Of a stretch of 9,919 nucleotides of DNA, positions 1 to 7,648 are shown in pieces (position 1 is the first letter of the stretch; every line of letters begins with the position of its first letter). The notes beneath the pieces are model-generated. The model worked only from the letters and a program-made list of their open reading frames with translations, was not told the origin of the DNA and did not search any database. Location of the stretch: contig DNHH01000096.1 in the NCBI GenBank assembly GCA_003485955.1, positions 1-9,919 of the forward strand. The letters run 5' to 3'. The stretch comes from Opitutia bacterium (lineage in GTDB: Bacteria > Verrucomicrobiota > Verrucomicrobiia > Opitutales > UBA953). The position numbers and the translations under genes were made by a program.

Positions 1-969
1 GCCGGTTGGAAAAGCCTCCATCCAAGACCCTAAGCACCTCCAAGAATTATGTGCCACAGGGTTTTGCCGAAGAATATCTCTGCGCAACTGCGCCAAGCGT
101 GCCGCCATCGCCTCTTGAACTGCAGGAAGTTTTCTTAAACGCGCAGCAGCAGGGCCATCTAGGACAACATCCCCTAAGCCAACGGGGTCGTGTACAAATC
201 GAGCTATGGCATCAAGTTCGGACAACGACTCACGCATGCCCAAAGCCAACGGCGGTCTCGCATCGAGTAACGCCTGGCGCGAAGCTATCCACCAAAGCTG
301 TGGGTCTTTAGCGAAAGAAAGAAGCGTCGGTAAGATATCTTCGCCACGACCTGCAGCGGCGAGCGTGACCCCAAACGCTTGCGCTGATAAATTACGCCGA
401 AGCGCGCGTATAAATAATAAAGATTCTCGAGGGTCTGCTTTACCTGCGATGACTTCGGTTAAAGCGGCGGGCCGATTCAACGTCGCTTGCCGGTACCAAA
501 AATCAACCATCGCAGGGCGAAGTTGCGCAACCACTTCGGCGGCGATTGCCGGTGGAGCCCATGGCGCAGGCTCATTTGTCGGCTGACTTCCCGCAAGCGA
601 AGCAGCGGCCAACCAAGACCGGGCAACAGCTTCAGAAGCTCGCAAGGGGGCTTGCGTGGCATCACCGAGGCGCACAGCAACTAAAACCTGTCCACCTTTA
701 ACTGTGCACGCGACTGGCGGAAGATTCGAGATATCGGCGACTTCAATACGCGGCTTTCGTCCTGGTGGTAAACCTAAGCGTGCCGTACTGCGTAGAAAAA
801 TTTCGAGCGCGTCTGCATGAGCGCCAACATAATGCATGGCTTCATGTTTTTCGGCCACAACCACAGCAAGACTCGACTCTCGCTCGGTAACACGTGGCAC
901 AGCTGGCAAGGAGTCCTCGGCACTAACCGCGACCAGCGACACACCGATCAGCGTAAACCAAAACCGCAT
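1..969 (-). CDS. Exported protein of unknown function (partial, C-terminus beyond left edge)
   Basis: The reverse-strand frame is open from an ATG at 969-967 to the window edge: 323 codons with no stop. The N-terminus MRFWFTLIGVSLVAVSA-ED looks like a Sec signal peptide (about residues 1-17), so the product is probably periplasmic or outer-membrane associated. The mature part is Ala/Leu/Arg-rich and mostly helical, with a long predicted helical stretch at about residues 140-300 containing FWYRQA and LWWIASRQ. I see no catalytic motif and no family I can name. The start lies 2 bases after the stop of the upstream coiled-coil gene (TAA-GT-ATG), with AGGG about 8 bases ahead, so translation is probably coupled to that gene. 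The two proteins are likely to work together. Coding status is well supported by the long open frame, the signal peptide and the tight spacing. Function is unknown and the C-terminus is missing. Confidence 0.8.
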   Translation of the reverse strand, partial: MRFWFTLIGVSLVAVSAEDSLPAVPRVTERESSLAVVVAEKHEAMHYVGAHADALEIFLRSTARLGLPPGRKPRIEVADISNLPPVACTVKGGQVLVAVRLGDATQAPLRASEAVARSWLAAASLAGSQPTNEPAPWAPPAIAAEVVAQLRPAMVDFWYRQATLNRPAALTEVIAGKADPRESLLFIRALRRNLSAQAFGVTLAAAGRGEDILPTLLSFAKDPQLWWIASRQALLDARPPLALGMRESLSELDAIARFVHDPVGLGDVVLDGPAAARLRKLPAVQEAMAARLAQLRRDILRQNPVAHNSWRCLGSWMEAFPTG

Positions 970-971
970 AC

Positions 972-2096
972 TTAACCCTGGAAATGATCTTCGTCTAATT
1001 CGCGAGATTCCCCCGCAGGGATGTGTACAGGCTCGCCCACCGCAGTTTTATCATTTTTCCATACCTGAACCGTGGCAGCTGTCTGACCCTCAGGACAAAC
1101 CCAGAGCCAACGGCCGATCGCTACAAATTGCATGGGCTGTCCAGCGCTTTCAGAAAGACCAGGTCCCGTACCACGGACAAACGGTTTGTTTCCAATGCCC
1201 ATCATCAAGTTAACCAGCAGGCGCGTACCAGTCGCCCCCTCTTCATCCGCAATAACCGTGCGCACGACTGGCGCAGGCTCAGCTTGAGCTATACTTGGTG
1301 AGACTTCCGCAGACGAAGTCTGCGTGTCCTCGTCTGCATCATCGCTCGACTCATCTTCAACCGCACGACTTTCGGCCTCCGGCTCGACATCGCTGGATGC
1401 GATGCTGGCGGCAGGAGCGGAGGCCTTAGAGGGGTTTGCGCGCAGACGTGAAATTTCTTCATTCGCACGCTCGACTTCACTGAGAGCCCTGGCTGCATCA
1501 GCTTGAGCCTGTGCGAGGGCGGCGTGAAGTGCGGTAACTTCTTTAGCCAGGCGCGCAGAATCTGCTGCGGCTGTCTTAGCCTTTTCTGAATTCTCAAGTG
1601 CTTCTTCCGCATCCGCTGCTGCGGCACGTGCGGTATCAGCAATCGATTGAAGTTTTCCCGCCAACTCTTCGTCGGACTCGGAATCCTTGGCTAATGCTGC
1701 CAACTCTGCGCGCAAGGCAGCTATCTCTGTCGAAGCGCGGCGGGCGACCGCTTCGGCTGCTGCCTCGCCGGATTTTTTAGCCGAAAGCTCGGCATCCGCA
1801 AGACGACGCGTCGTCAACTCGGAGGCAGAGCGGACTTCATCACGTACGCGATCAATCTCTTCGGCAAGGGCTGCACGTAAACGTGCTTGCTCAGCAAGAC
1901 GCTGTTTCTTTCCCGCATCCTCGCGCAGGACAGGAATAAGGACAATTAAGGCGGCCGCTAAAATAGCGACGACGGCCAAGAAGGCCTGGAAACCGTCTTT
2001 AGGATCTAGGCCTAGGCTAAGGACGCCGATGACAACTAAGGCGTCCGCAGCGACAAGGAACCACTTCTCCTTTAGGAATTGTTGGAGTTGTTTCAT
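972..2096 (-). CDS. Two-pass membrane protein with long coiled coil and C-terminal beta-type domain, unknown function
   Basis: The product has 374 residues. Two hydrophobic segments lie at about 13-30 and 37-57. An Ala/Glu/Arg-rich heptad-like region at about 60-220 should form a long coiled coil. An acidic, low-complexity linker covers about 235-258 (e.g. DESSDDADED). A compact C-terminal domain covers about 290-370 and contains GIGNKPFVRGTGPGLS, QPMQFVAIGRWLW and VQVWKNDK. With both ends of the hairpin probably cytoplasmic, the coiled coil would hold the C-terminal domain away from the membrane; this topology is inferred. I recall similar GNK-F-RG-GPGLS motifs in uncharacterised verrucomicrobial proteins, but could not verify this. 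The start ATG has no Shine-Dalgarno sequence (CCCTT directly precedes it). It sits 63 bases after trpS and 2 bases before the exported-protein gene, so it is probably co-transcribed with both. A structural or scaffolding role is plausible; no enzyme motif is visible. Confidence 0.85.
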   Translation of the reverse strand: MKQLQQFLKEKWFLVAADALVVIGVLSLGLDPKDGFQAFLAVVAILAAALIVLIPVLREDAGKKQRLAEQARLRAALAEEIDRVRDEVRSASELTTRRLADAELSAKKSGEAAAEAVARRASTEIAALRAELAALAKDSESDEELAGKLQSIADTARAAAADAEEALENSEKAKTAAADSARLAKEVTALHAALAQAQADAARALSEVERANEEISRLRANPSKASAPAASIASSDVEPEAESRAVEDESSDDADEDTQTSSAEVSPSIAQAEPAPVVRTVIADEEGATGTRLLVNLMMGIGNKPFVRGTGPGLSESAGQPMQFVAIGRWLWVCPEGQTAATVQVWKNDKTAVGEPVHIPAGESRELDEDHFQG

Positions 2097-2159
2097 AAGG
2101 GTTTGGTCAAACGCAGGATGCGACCCAATGGCCCGGGGACAAGGCGGAATCGAAGATTC

Positions 2160-3167
2160 TTAGCGAGGCCGCTCAACAAAGCCGACCTTACGGTACACTT
2201 TAGAAAGCGTCTTATAGGCAGTCTTCTGAGCGCCCTCTGCCCCTAACTTTAACACCCTGTCGAGTTCCGTGCGGTCGGTAGAATATAAAGCAAAGCGTTC
2301 GCGAACCGGACTTAACGTTGCAACAATCGCATCTGTCACCACGCGCTTAAAATCGCCATAGCCTTTACCCGCAAAGCTTTCCTCCAGTACAGGCACAGAC
2401 TTACCCGTACAGGCCGAGAGAATTTGCAAAAGGTTCGTTACGCCTGGCTTGTCAGCCGTCGCGCGCACTTCGCTGCCGGAGTCCGTAACTGCGGAGCCAA
2501 TTTTTTGGCGAATCTCATCAGGGGTGTCGGTAATAAACACTGTCGCTCCTGCATGGGGGTCAGACTTCGACATTTTCGCTGTCGGATTCTGCAACGACAT
2601 AATCCGAGCGCCCGTCTTGGCGATAAAAGGTTCGGGGATAATAAATGTTTCGGAGTAGGTACGGTTAAACTTCTGGGCAAGATCGCGGGTTAACTCGAGG
2701 TGTTGCTTCTGGTCTTCACCAACCGGAACTTTCGACGCGTTATAAAGAAGAATGTCGGCAGCCATCAGTACGGGGTATGTCAATAAACCCGCACCGACAG
2801 ATTCTTGACGACTCGATTTATCCTTAAATTGAGTCATGCGCTCAAGTTGTCCCAGCGGGCAGATACATCCTAGGACCCAAGCCAACTCGGTATGGCCAAT
2901 CACATGCGATTGAACAAAGAGTCGGCTTTTCGCAGGGTCCAACCCGCAGGCCATATACTGAGCAAGGCACAGGTAGGTATTGTTACGCAAATCAGCCGGT
3001 ACTGCAGGAACGGTAATGGCATGCTGGTCGACAATCCCAAAATAACATTCGTGGTCATCTTGCATCGCGCCCCAATTCAGGACGGCGCCAAGATAATTGC
3101 CTAGGTGCAAGCGGCCTGTGGGCTGAGCGCAGGTTAAGACGACAGGTTTGGCAGCGGTTTCACTCAC
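2160..3167 (-). CDS. trpS: Tryptophan--tRNA ligase (TrpRS)
   Basis: This is a cytoplasmic class I aminoacyl-tRNA synthetase that charges tRNA-Trp with tryptophan using ATP. With the GTG start at 3167 it has 335 residues, the usual size of bacterial TrpRS. The HIGH-type motif appears as PTGRLHLGNY at residues 16-25, and KMSKS at 198-202 followed by DP. The family blocks YPVLMAADILLY (131-142) and VPVGEDQKQHLELTRD (147-162) are intact, so the enzyme should be active. The frame stays open up to an ATG at 3269, but that would add 34 residues with no family counterpart and overlap the start of the divergent channel gene. GTG 3167 is the only usual start codon between that ATG and the HIGH motif, so I chose it. 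No Shine-Dalgarno precedes it. It is the first gene of the leftward block. No leader peptide or T-box-like element fits upstream. Confidence 0.96.
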   Translation of the reverse strand: MSETAAKPVVLTCAQPTGRLHLGNYLGAVLNWGAMQDDHECYFGIVDQHAITVPAVPADLRNNTYLCLAQYMACGLDPAKSRLFVQSHVIGHTELAWVLGCICPLGQLERMTQFKDKSSRQESVGAGLLTYPVLMAADILLYNASKVPVGEDQKQHLELTRDLAQKFNRTYSETFIIPEPFIAKTGARIMSLQNPTAKMSKSDPHAGATVFITDTPDEIRQKIGSAVTDSGSEVRATADKPGVTNLLQILSACTGKSVPVLEESFAGKGYGDFKRVVTDAIVATLSPVRERFALYSTDRTELDRVLKLGAEGAQKTAYKTLSKVYRKVGFVERPR

Positions 3168-3263
3168 AAGGGGGGAGCGTGAGAGGGAGTTGCGGATTGG
3201 ACAAGCGGATTGGATGAATGCGACGCTTGAAAACCACCCCCCACCTGTTATCCCAAAGACCCC
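3168..3263. promoter_or_regulatory. Divergent intergenic region between trpS and the MscS-family gene
   Basis: These 96 bases separate two divergent starts and must hold or lie close to promoters for both directions. A weak rightward candidate is TTGAAA at 3227-3232, but the nearest possible -10 box (TTATCC, 3248-3253) is only 15 bases away, which is short. No clear leftward promoter is visible. A run of C residues occurs at about 3237-3242. The tandem repeat inside this spacer is listed separately. The assignment as regulatory rests on gene layout, not on recognised boxes. Confidence 0.5.
3192..3214 (+). repeat. Perfect 10-base tandem direct repeat (possible operator)
   Basis: GCGGATTGGA occurs at 3192-3201 and again at 3205-3214, separated by CAA, giving a 13-base period. 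It lies in the divergent spacer, 25 bases from the trpS GTG and 50 bases from the channel ATG. A same-face tandem half-site arrangement can bind a regulator, but a 13-base period is not a whole number of helical turns, and the repeat could also be a chance duplication. No known regulator site matches it from memory. Confidence 0.45.
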
Positions 3264-4307
3264 ATGCAAGTCGCACTCATCGACCTCTCATTCCTGCCGG
3301 CGTGGACGCATCCTCCTTTTTGGATCCTGCTAGCCATCGTCCTTGGCTGGGTTTTGCGTAAAATCCTTAATTGGGTTTCACTCCGCATGCCAAATCATCC
3401 AGTCGGGGGAGCGCTGATTGCCGCCATCGGCATCACCATGCCGATTGCCCTCGCAGCAGGAGCCTTCTGGTTCGTCGTCGCCGACGCACACGCTGCCTTA
3501 GAAAAAGCAACGTGGGTGAGTCAGTTTGATACCGCTCGCCGAATTTTCCGAGTCTACGCCGTTTTCTACTTTGCCTTCCAATTAACCAAAGTCGCCCAGG
3601 CTTATTTTCAAGTTATTGCGGATCGCTCCGAAAACAAACTGGATGACGTGCTTGTCCCTATTAGCGGGACTGTGCTTCGCGTCATCGTTGTCGTCTACGG
3701 ATTTATCCAATGCATCTCCGTCATAAACTCTGACGCTGCGCAAAACATCCTCGCAGGCGTCGGCGTTGGTGGTCTCGCCTTCGGCTTCGCCGCTCAAGAC
3801 ACAATTAAGAACTTCTTTGGATTCGTCATGCTCATGGTGGATAAGCCTTTTGAACTCGGTGACACGATTGATGCCGCAGGACTCACGGGCGTCGTCGAAG
3901 CTATTGGCTTGCGCTCCACGCGTGTACGTACGCCCGATGGACAACTTGTAACGGTGCCCAATGGCGAACTTGCGAATCGTTCTCTGACCAATGTAACGGA
4001 GCGCCCTTACATTCGTACACAACACCTCTTGGAGCTTTCTGCAGATACGGACACAAAACATACCGAGGAAGCTCTCGTCATTGTTCGGCAAATCTTTGCT
4101 GGGCACCGAGGCGCACAACCAGCCCACCCTCCCCGCATTCACCTTGAGCGACTCTCATCTGCGGGGCCAACGATTCGTATATTTTGGTGGTACTACCCTG
4201 CTGCAGCCTGGGACTGCGCTGCGGAGAACGAGCGCCTACTCACCGAAATCCGTCGGAAATTTGAAGCCGCTAAGATTACCTTAACATCATTACCCCCTGT
4301 CCGTTAA
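3264..4307 (+). CDS. MscS-family mechanosensitive channel
   Basis: This 347-residue inner-membrane protein probably releases ions and small solutes when membrane tension rises, protecting the cell during osmotic downshock. Hydrophobic segments lie at about 20-34, 46-72, 97-116 and 137-154. They are followed by the pore-lining helix at about 160-190, with the Gly/Ala pattern AGVGVGGLAFGFAAQDTIKN typical of MscS TM3. Next comes the beta-domain block GFVMLMVDKPFELGDTI and the VPNGELANRS motif (231-240), both hallmarks of the family. The C-terminal part (about 250-347) is the cytoplasmic alpha/beta vestibule. The protein is longer than E. coli MscS (286 residues) because of the extra N-terminal helices. 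The ATG at 3264 has no Shine-Dalgarno but fits the divergent layout. It ends 14 bases before the ABC ATPase gene and may share its transcript. Selectivity and gating cannot be read from the sequence. Confidence 0.93.
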   Translation: MQVALIDLSFLPAWTHPPFWILLAIVLGWVLRKILNWVSLRMPNHPVGGALIAAIGITMPIALAAGAFWFVVADAHAALEKATWVSQFDTARRIFRVYAVFYFAFQLTKVAQAYFQVIADRSENKLDDVLVPISGTVLRVIVVVYGFIQCISVINSDAAQNILAGVGVGGLAFGFAAQDTIKNFFGFVMLMVDKPFELGDTIDAAGLTGVVEAIGLRSTRVRTPDGQLVTVPNGELANRSLTNVTERPYIRTQHLLELSADTDTKHTEEALVIVRQIFAGHRGAQPAHPPRIHLERLSSAGPTIRIFWWYYPAAAWDCAAENERLLTEIRRKFEAAKITLTSLPPVR

Positions 4308-4321
4308 GGCGCATTTTCACA

Positions 4322-5032
4322 ATGGCACTGATTGAAGCAAAAAATCTTTCGAAATCTTTCGGCACAATTCGTGCCGTATCGAATGTATCTCTCTCGGTCG
4401 AACGCGGAGAAGTTATTGGATTCCTCGGCCCCAACGGCGCTGGTAAATCTACCACCATGAAATTGATAGCTGGGTATCTGCAGCCCGATCAAGGGTCTGC
4501 CCGGATTGCTGGCTTCGATGTTTCTGAATCGCCCGTGGAAGCGAAAGGCCGGTTGGGTTATTCGCCTGAAGGCGCCCCCGCTTACGGCGAAATGACCGTG
4601 AAAGAATTCTTGGATTTTGCGGCAACTTTGCGCGGCCTTAAAGATGCGACCACGCGCGTGCAGGAAACTTTAGCATTATGTCGCTTGAGCGATGTCGCCG
4701 GACAAAGTGTCGACACACTCTCTAAGGGCTATCGTATGCGCGTGGGCTTTGCCCAGGCCGTCATCCACGACCCCGAAGTCCTCATCTTAGATGAACCAAC
4801 GGATGGCTTAGACCCGAATCAGAAACACGAAGTCCGTCGCATCTTAGCAAGCATGGCTGAACGCAAAGCCGTCATCGTATCTACACATTTATTGGAAGAG
4901 GTTGAAGCTCTCTGCACGCGTGTCATTTTAATTTCTCGTGGCGAAATTCGTTGCGATGAAACACCCAAATCGCTCTTAGCCCGCTTCCCTGGCAAGAGAA
5001 TGGATGAAATCTTCCGTCACCTTACGACTTAA
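4322..5032 (+). CDS. ABC transporter ATP-binding protein (GldA-like)
   Basis: This 236-residue cytoplasmic ATPase should dimerise and drive the permease encoded next to it. Walker A is GPNGAGKST (36-44). The signature is LSKGY (133-137) in place of the textbook LSGGQ. Walker B is VLILDEP (153-159), the D-loop is GLDP (162-165) and the switch histidine is His189 in STHLLEE. The Q-loop position reads YSPEGAPAYGEMTV (80-93), with Glu where Gln is usual. Both the LSKGY and Glu features are common in the GldA/ABC-2 export branch, so the protein should be active. It starts 14 bases after the MscS-family gene and ends 4 bases before the permease gene. No strong Shine-Dalgarno is present (TAAGGC lies too far upstream). 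The symbol gldA is not assigned because a gliding role is unproven here. Confidence 0.94.
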   Translation: MALIEAKNLSKSFGTIRAVSNVSLSVERGEVIGFLGPNGAGKSTTMKLIAGYLQPDQGSARIAGFDVSESPVEAKGRLGYSPEGAPAYGEMTVKEFLDFAATLRGLKDATTRVQETLALCRLSDVAGQSVDTLSKGYRMRVGFAQAVIHDPEVLILDEPTDGLDPNQKHEVRRILASMAERKAVIVSTHLLEEVEALCTRVILISRGEIRCDETPKSLLARFPGKRMDEIFRHLTT

Positions 5033-5036
5033 CCCC

Positions 5037-5762
5037 ATGCGTGCTTTCCGTGCCATTCTTGCCCGCGAGTTTCTCGGATACTTCCGAACTCCGCTCGCCT
5101 ATGTATTCCTCGCAGTCTTCAACGCCTTCGCGGTTTCTTTGGCTTTCTTTGTCGGATCCTTCTACGAGTCCGGTATCGCTAATCTCGATCGATTCTTCAT
5201 CTACCACCCTTGGCTATGGGCATTCTTGGCACCTGCCGCTGGCGCACGCCTCTGGGCGGAGGAACGCCGACAAGGCACCCTCGAGTTGCTACTCACATGG
5301 CCGGTGACGGTTTGGCAAGCTGCCCTCGGTAAATTTATTGCTGCCTGGCTTTTCTTGGCCACCGCACTCGCCATGTCTCTACCGATGGTGCTAACCGTTT
5401 CTTGGTTAGGAAAACCAGACTTAGGCACCATCGCCTGTGGCTACCTCGGCTCACTCCTCTGTGGCGGCGCCTGTCTGGGAATCGCGGCGGTCTGCTCGGC
5501 GCTAACGCGCAGCCAAGTGATCGCATTTGTCACCGGTTTCCTCGCCTGCTTCATTCTAGTCATTGTAGGCTACGGAGTGCTTGATAACTTATTAAGCGGC
5601 ATCTTGCCGACGCAGTATGTTTCGAACGTTGCCCGCATTGGTCTCTGGAGAAACCTCGAACCTTTCACACTCGGCATACTGGGTATACAACCACTCACCT
5701 ACTTCATCTCAGTCGCTTTAGCAGGTCTCGGCTTAAGCACTCTGATGATTGAACGCCGCTAA
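5037..5762 (+). CDS. ABC-2 type permease (GldF-like)
   Basis: This 241-residue integral membrane protein has about six hydrophobic segments (roughly 20-42, 57-73, 103-125, 132-155, 161-180 and 220-237). Between the second and third segments lies RLWAEERRQGTLELLLTWPVT (71-91), a conserved cytoplasmic loop block of the GldF/ABC-2 group, probably the contact with the ATPase. It should form the membrane core of the exporter or mechanotransmission complex with the ATPase just upstream. I place the start at ATG 5037, 4 bases after the ATPase stop. An in-frame ATG at 5004 would add 11 residues lying inside the ATPase gene, and those residues lack any membrane-protein character. There is no Shine-Dalgarno (CTTAACCCC precedes the ATG), so reinitiation after the ATPase stop is likely. 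Substrate unknown. Confidence 0.9.
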   Translation: MRAFRAILAREFLGYFRTPLAYVFLAVFNAFAVSLAFFVGSFYESGIANLDRFFIYHPWLWAFLAPAAGARLWAEERRQGTLELLLTWPVTVWQAALGKFIAAWLFLATALAMSLPMVLTVSWLGKPDLGTIACGYLGSLLCGGACLGIAAVCSALTRSQVIAFVTGFLACFILVIVGYGVLDNLLSGILPTQYVSNVARIGLWRNLEPFTLGILGIQPLTYFISVALAGLGLSTLMIERR

Positions 5763-5773
5763 AGCACACTCCA

Positions 5774-7642
5774 ATGAATCGCGCGCAAACCCTTCTTGCT
5801 GTCTTCGCCGTCATCGCGGCAGCATTTTTTGCCAACTTGATTGCCGGACGAATGGCCACCCGTCTTGACTTAACTGAAGACGGCATTTTTAGCCTTTCGG
5901 CGGGCTCACGTCGCATCGCGGCAACTGTCGGCGAGCCTGTGACCATTGAGCTGTTCACCAGTCACGGCGATACGCGTCTTTCGCCATACCTCGAAGCCTA
6001 CTCCCGGCGCGCCGAAGGTCTACTAAGGTCGTTCGCCGATGCCTCCAATGGCGCCATCCGACTACGCCTTACTGACCCACAACCGGATACGGAAGACGAA
6101 TCACGTGCGCAGCGACAAGGCTTAGCTGGCACACGTACAGCAAACGGCACTGCATACTTAGGGTTAACCGCTCAACAGGCGGACTCTATTCGCGCGATTC
6201 CTTTTCTAGACCCTCGGCGAGAGCGCTTCTTAGAGTATGATATCGCTCAGCTGATCGCATCAGTCACTCGCCTGAGCAAACCTCGCCTCGCTTTCATCTC
6301 AACGCTGCCTCTATCCAGCGACTTGCCACAAGGACAAGGGCAAGAGCCAGGACCGGGCGATGTGCTCATGGCAGAACTCAGTCGCAGCTTCGAGTGCGTC
6401 ACCGTGAGCAATACGGCAACCGAGTTACCTAAAGACACTGTCGTGGTCGCAATGATTCACCCGCACCACCTAAACCCAAAACTCGCTTTTGCCGTCGACC
6501 AATTCTTACTTCGCGGAGGGCCTGTGCTTGTGGCAATGGACCCTCTTTCGCGTTATCAGAAATTCCAACAAGGCAATATGCCATTAATGATGGTGCCTGC
6601 GAGTGCAATGGGCGCGGCGAGCGATCCGGCATTACTTAGAAGTTGGGGGGTCGAAGCACCCGTAGACACAATGGTGGGAGATGCTGCGCATTCACTACAA
6701 ATGCCATCGACGAGAGGTGAGGCAGTGAATTATCCGCTGGCCGTCGCGCTGGATAGTTCAAATTTAGCTCCCGATCACCCTGTCACGAGCAACTTACGCA
6801 TGCTCAATATTCTGGATGCCGGCAGCGTACGACTCGTCAGTCCTACTCCCATCGGATTAACATTTGTTCCGCTGGTTACGTTCCGTGGGCCTGGCGTGGG
6901 CGCATTACCCGTCAACATAGCAAATGCAGGTCCGTTTGAGAGAGTCGCTGCACAATTCCGCCCCGACGGCCAAGAACGGACGTTTGCCGCCGCCATCAGT
7001 GGTAGCTTCAAAACAGCTTTCCCCGAAGGAGCTCCCCGAGACGCCAACGACACGAGCGCAGTGCCTGTGAGTTTAAAAGTTTCTGAAAAACCTGGGCGCT
7101 TAATCGTCATGGCGGATAGCGACTTCATTCTCGACTACTACTCTATCCGTCGGAGCACAGCCTACGGCCAACAGGTCTACGAACCACTCAACGACAACCA
7201 GGCTTTCTTTATCGGCGCTTTGGAAACCTTGGCGGGCAGTGAAGACCTTGTAAGTGTACGCGCAAAAGGCACAGCCTTACGTCCATTCGACCGCGTCATG
7301 GCACTCCAACGCCAAGCTCAAGCCACCTACCAGACTGAGATTGATCGTAATGAGCAAAAGTTATCTGAGTTGGCAGAAAAAATTGCAGAGCTTTCACGCA
7401 CTTCGGGAGGAGACCTCTCCAAAGGGATTGTGCTCACACCTGAACTTGAACGCGAAGCGCAACGCTTCAGCGAAGAACAGGCTGCGGTGCGTCGTACCTT
7501 GCGCGACATCCGCCGCGCAGCCCGCGAAGAAGTTGATTCACTCGGGCGCAATCTAGCGTGGATCAACCTGTTGGCAGCCCCTCTCCTCGTCGGACTCGGC
7601 GGACTCATCTACGCCCTCCTCCGCCGTCGCCGCCAAGCCTAA
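5774..7642 (+). CDS. GldG-like ABC transporter auxiliary protein (ABC_transp_aux type)
   Basis: The product has 622 residues. An N-terminal membrane anchor (about 7-25) is followed by RLDLTEDGIFSLSAGSRRI (30-48), the signature entry block of the GldG/ABC_transp_aux family. A large alpha/beta region, probably periplasmic, covers about 50-500. It includes VVVAMIHP (223-230) and the LLRGGPVLVAMDPLSR block (245-260). A late family block is LNDNQAFFIGALETLAGSEDL (472-492). A charged coiled coil (about 510-590) leads to a C-terminal membrane helix (about 596-616) and the basic tail LLRRRRQA. This is a typical full-length architecture. The gene starts 11 bases after the permease and ends 6 bases before the DUF4340 gene, so all are almost surely co-translated. 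In Bacteroidota, GldF and GldG take part in gliding; here only a role as periplasmic partner of the ABC complex can be inferred. No enzyme motif is visible. Confidence 0.9.
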   Translation: MNRAQTLLAVFAVIAAAFFANLIAGRMATRLDLTEDGIFSLSAGSRRIAATVGEPVTIELFTSHGDTRLSPYLEAYSRRAEGLLRSFADASNGAIRLRLTDPQPDTEDESRAQRQGLAGTRTANGTAYLGLTAQQADSIRAIPFLDPRRERFLEYDIAQLIASVTRLSKPRLAFISTLPLSSDLPQGQGQEPGPGDVLMAELSRSFECVTVSNTATELPKDTVVVAMIHPHHLNPKLAFAVDQFLLRGGPVLVAMDPLSRYQKFQQGNMPLMMVPASAMGAASDPALLRSWGVEAPVDTMVGDAAHSLQMPSTRGEAVNYPLAVALDSSNLAPDHPVTSNLRMLNILDAGSVRLVSPTPIGLTFVPLVTFRGPGVGALPVNIANAGPFERVAAQFRPDGQERTFAAAISGSFKTAFPEGAPRDANDTSAVPVSLKVSEKPGRLIVMADSDFILDYYSIRRSTAYGQQVYEPLNDNQAFFIGALETLAGSEDLVSVRAKGTALRPFDRVMALQRQAQATYQTEIDRNEQKLSELAEKIAELSRTSGGDLSKGIVLTPELEREAQRFSEEQAAVRRTLRDIRRAAREEVDSLGRNLAWINLLAAPLLVGLGGLIYALLRRRRQA

Positions 7643-7648
7643 GCCACC

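Noticed and set aside
206..586. 126-codon rightward open frame near the left edge
   Set aside because: It is antisense to the continuous 323-codon exported-protein frame, which has a signal peptide and coupled start. The rightward translation has no protein-like pattern.
2101..2112. GTTTG-GT-CAAAC inverted repeat just upstream of the coiled-coil gene
   Set aside because: Five pairs with a 2-base loop is too short to form a stable hairpin and matches no operator I know.
1687..2163. 158-codon rightward open frame rich in Ala, Arg and Ser
   Set aside because: It is the mirror of the Ala/Glu/Arg-rich coiled-coil gene on the other strand, a common artefact of biased composition.
3227..3253. TTGAAA / TTATCC as a sigma-70 promoter for the channel gene
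   Set aside because: The spacing is 15 bases and the -10 box is poor, so it is noted only within the intergenic entry.
3165..3269. Longer trpS starting at the ATG at 3269
   Set aside because: It adds 34 residues with no TrpRS counterpart and overlaps the divergent channel start. GTG 3167 gives the normal 335-residue length.
3582..4142. 186-codon open frame antisense to the MscS-family gene
   Set aside because: The sense frame has unmistakable MscS pore and beta-domain motifs. The antisense product shows no domain.
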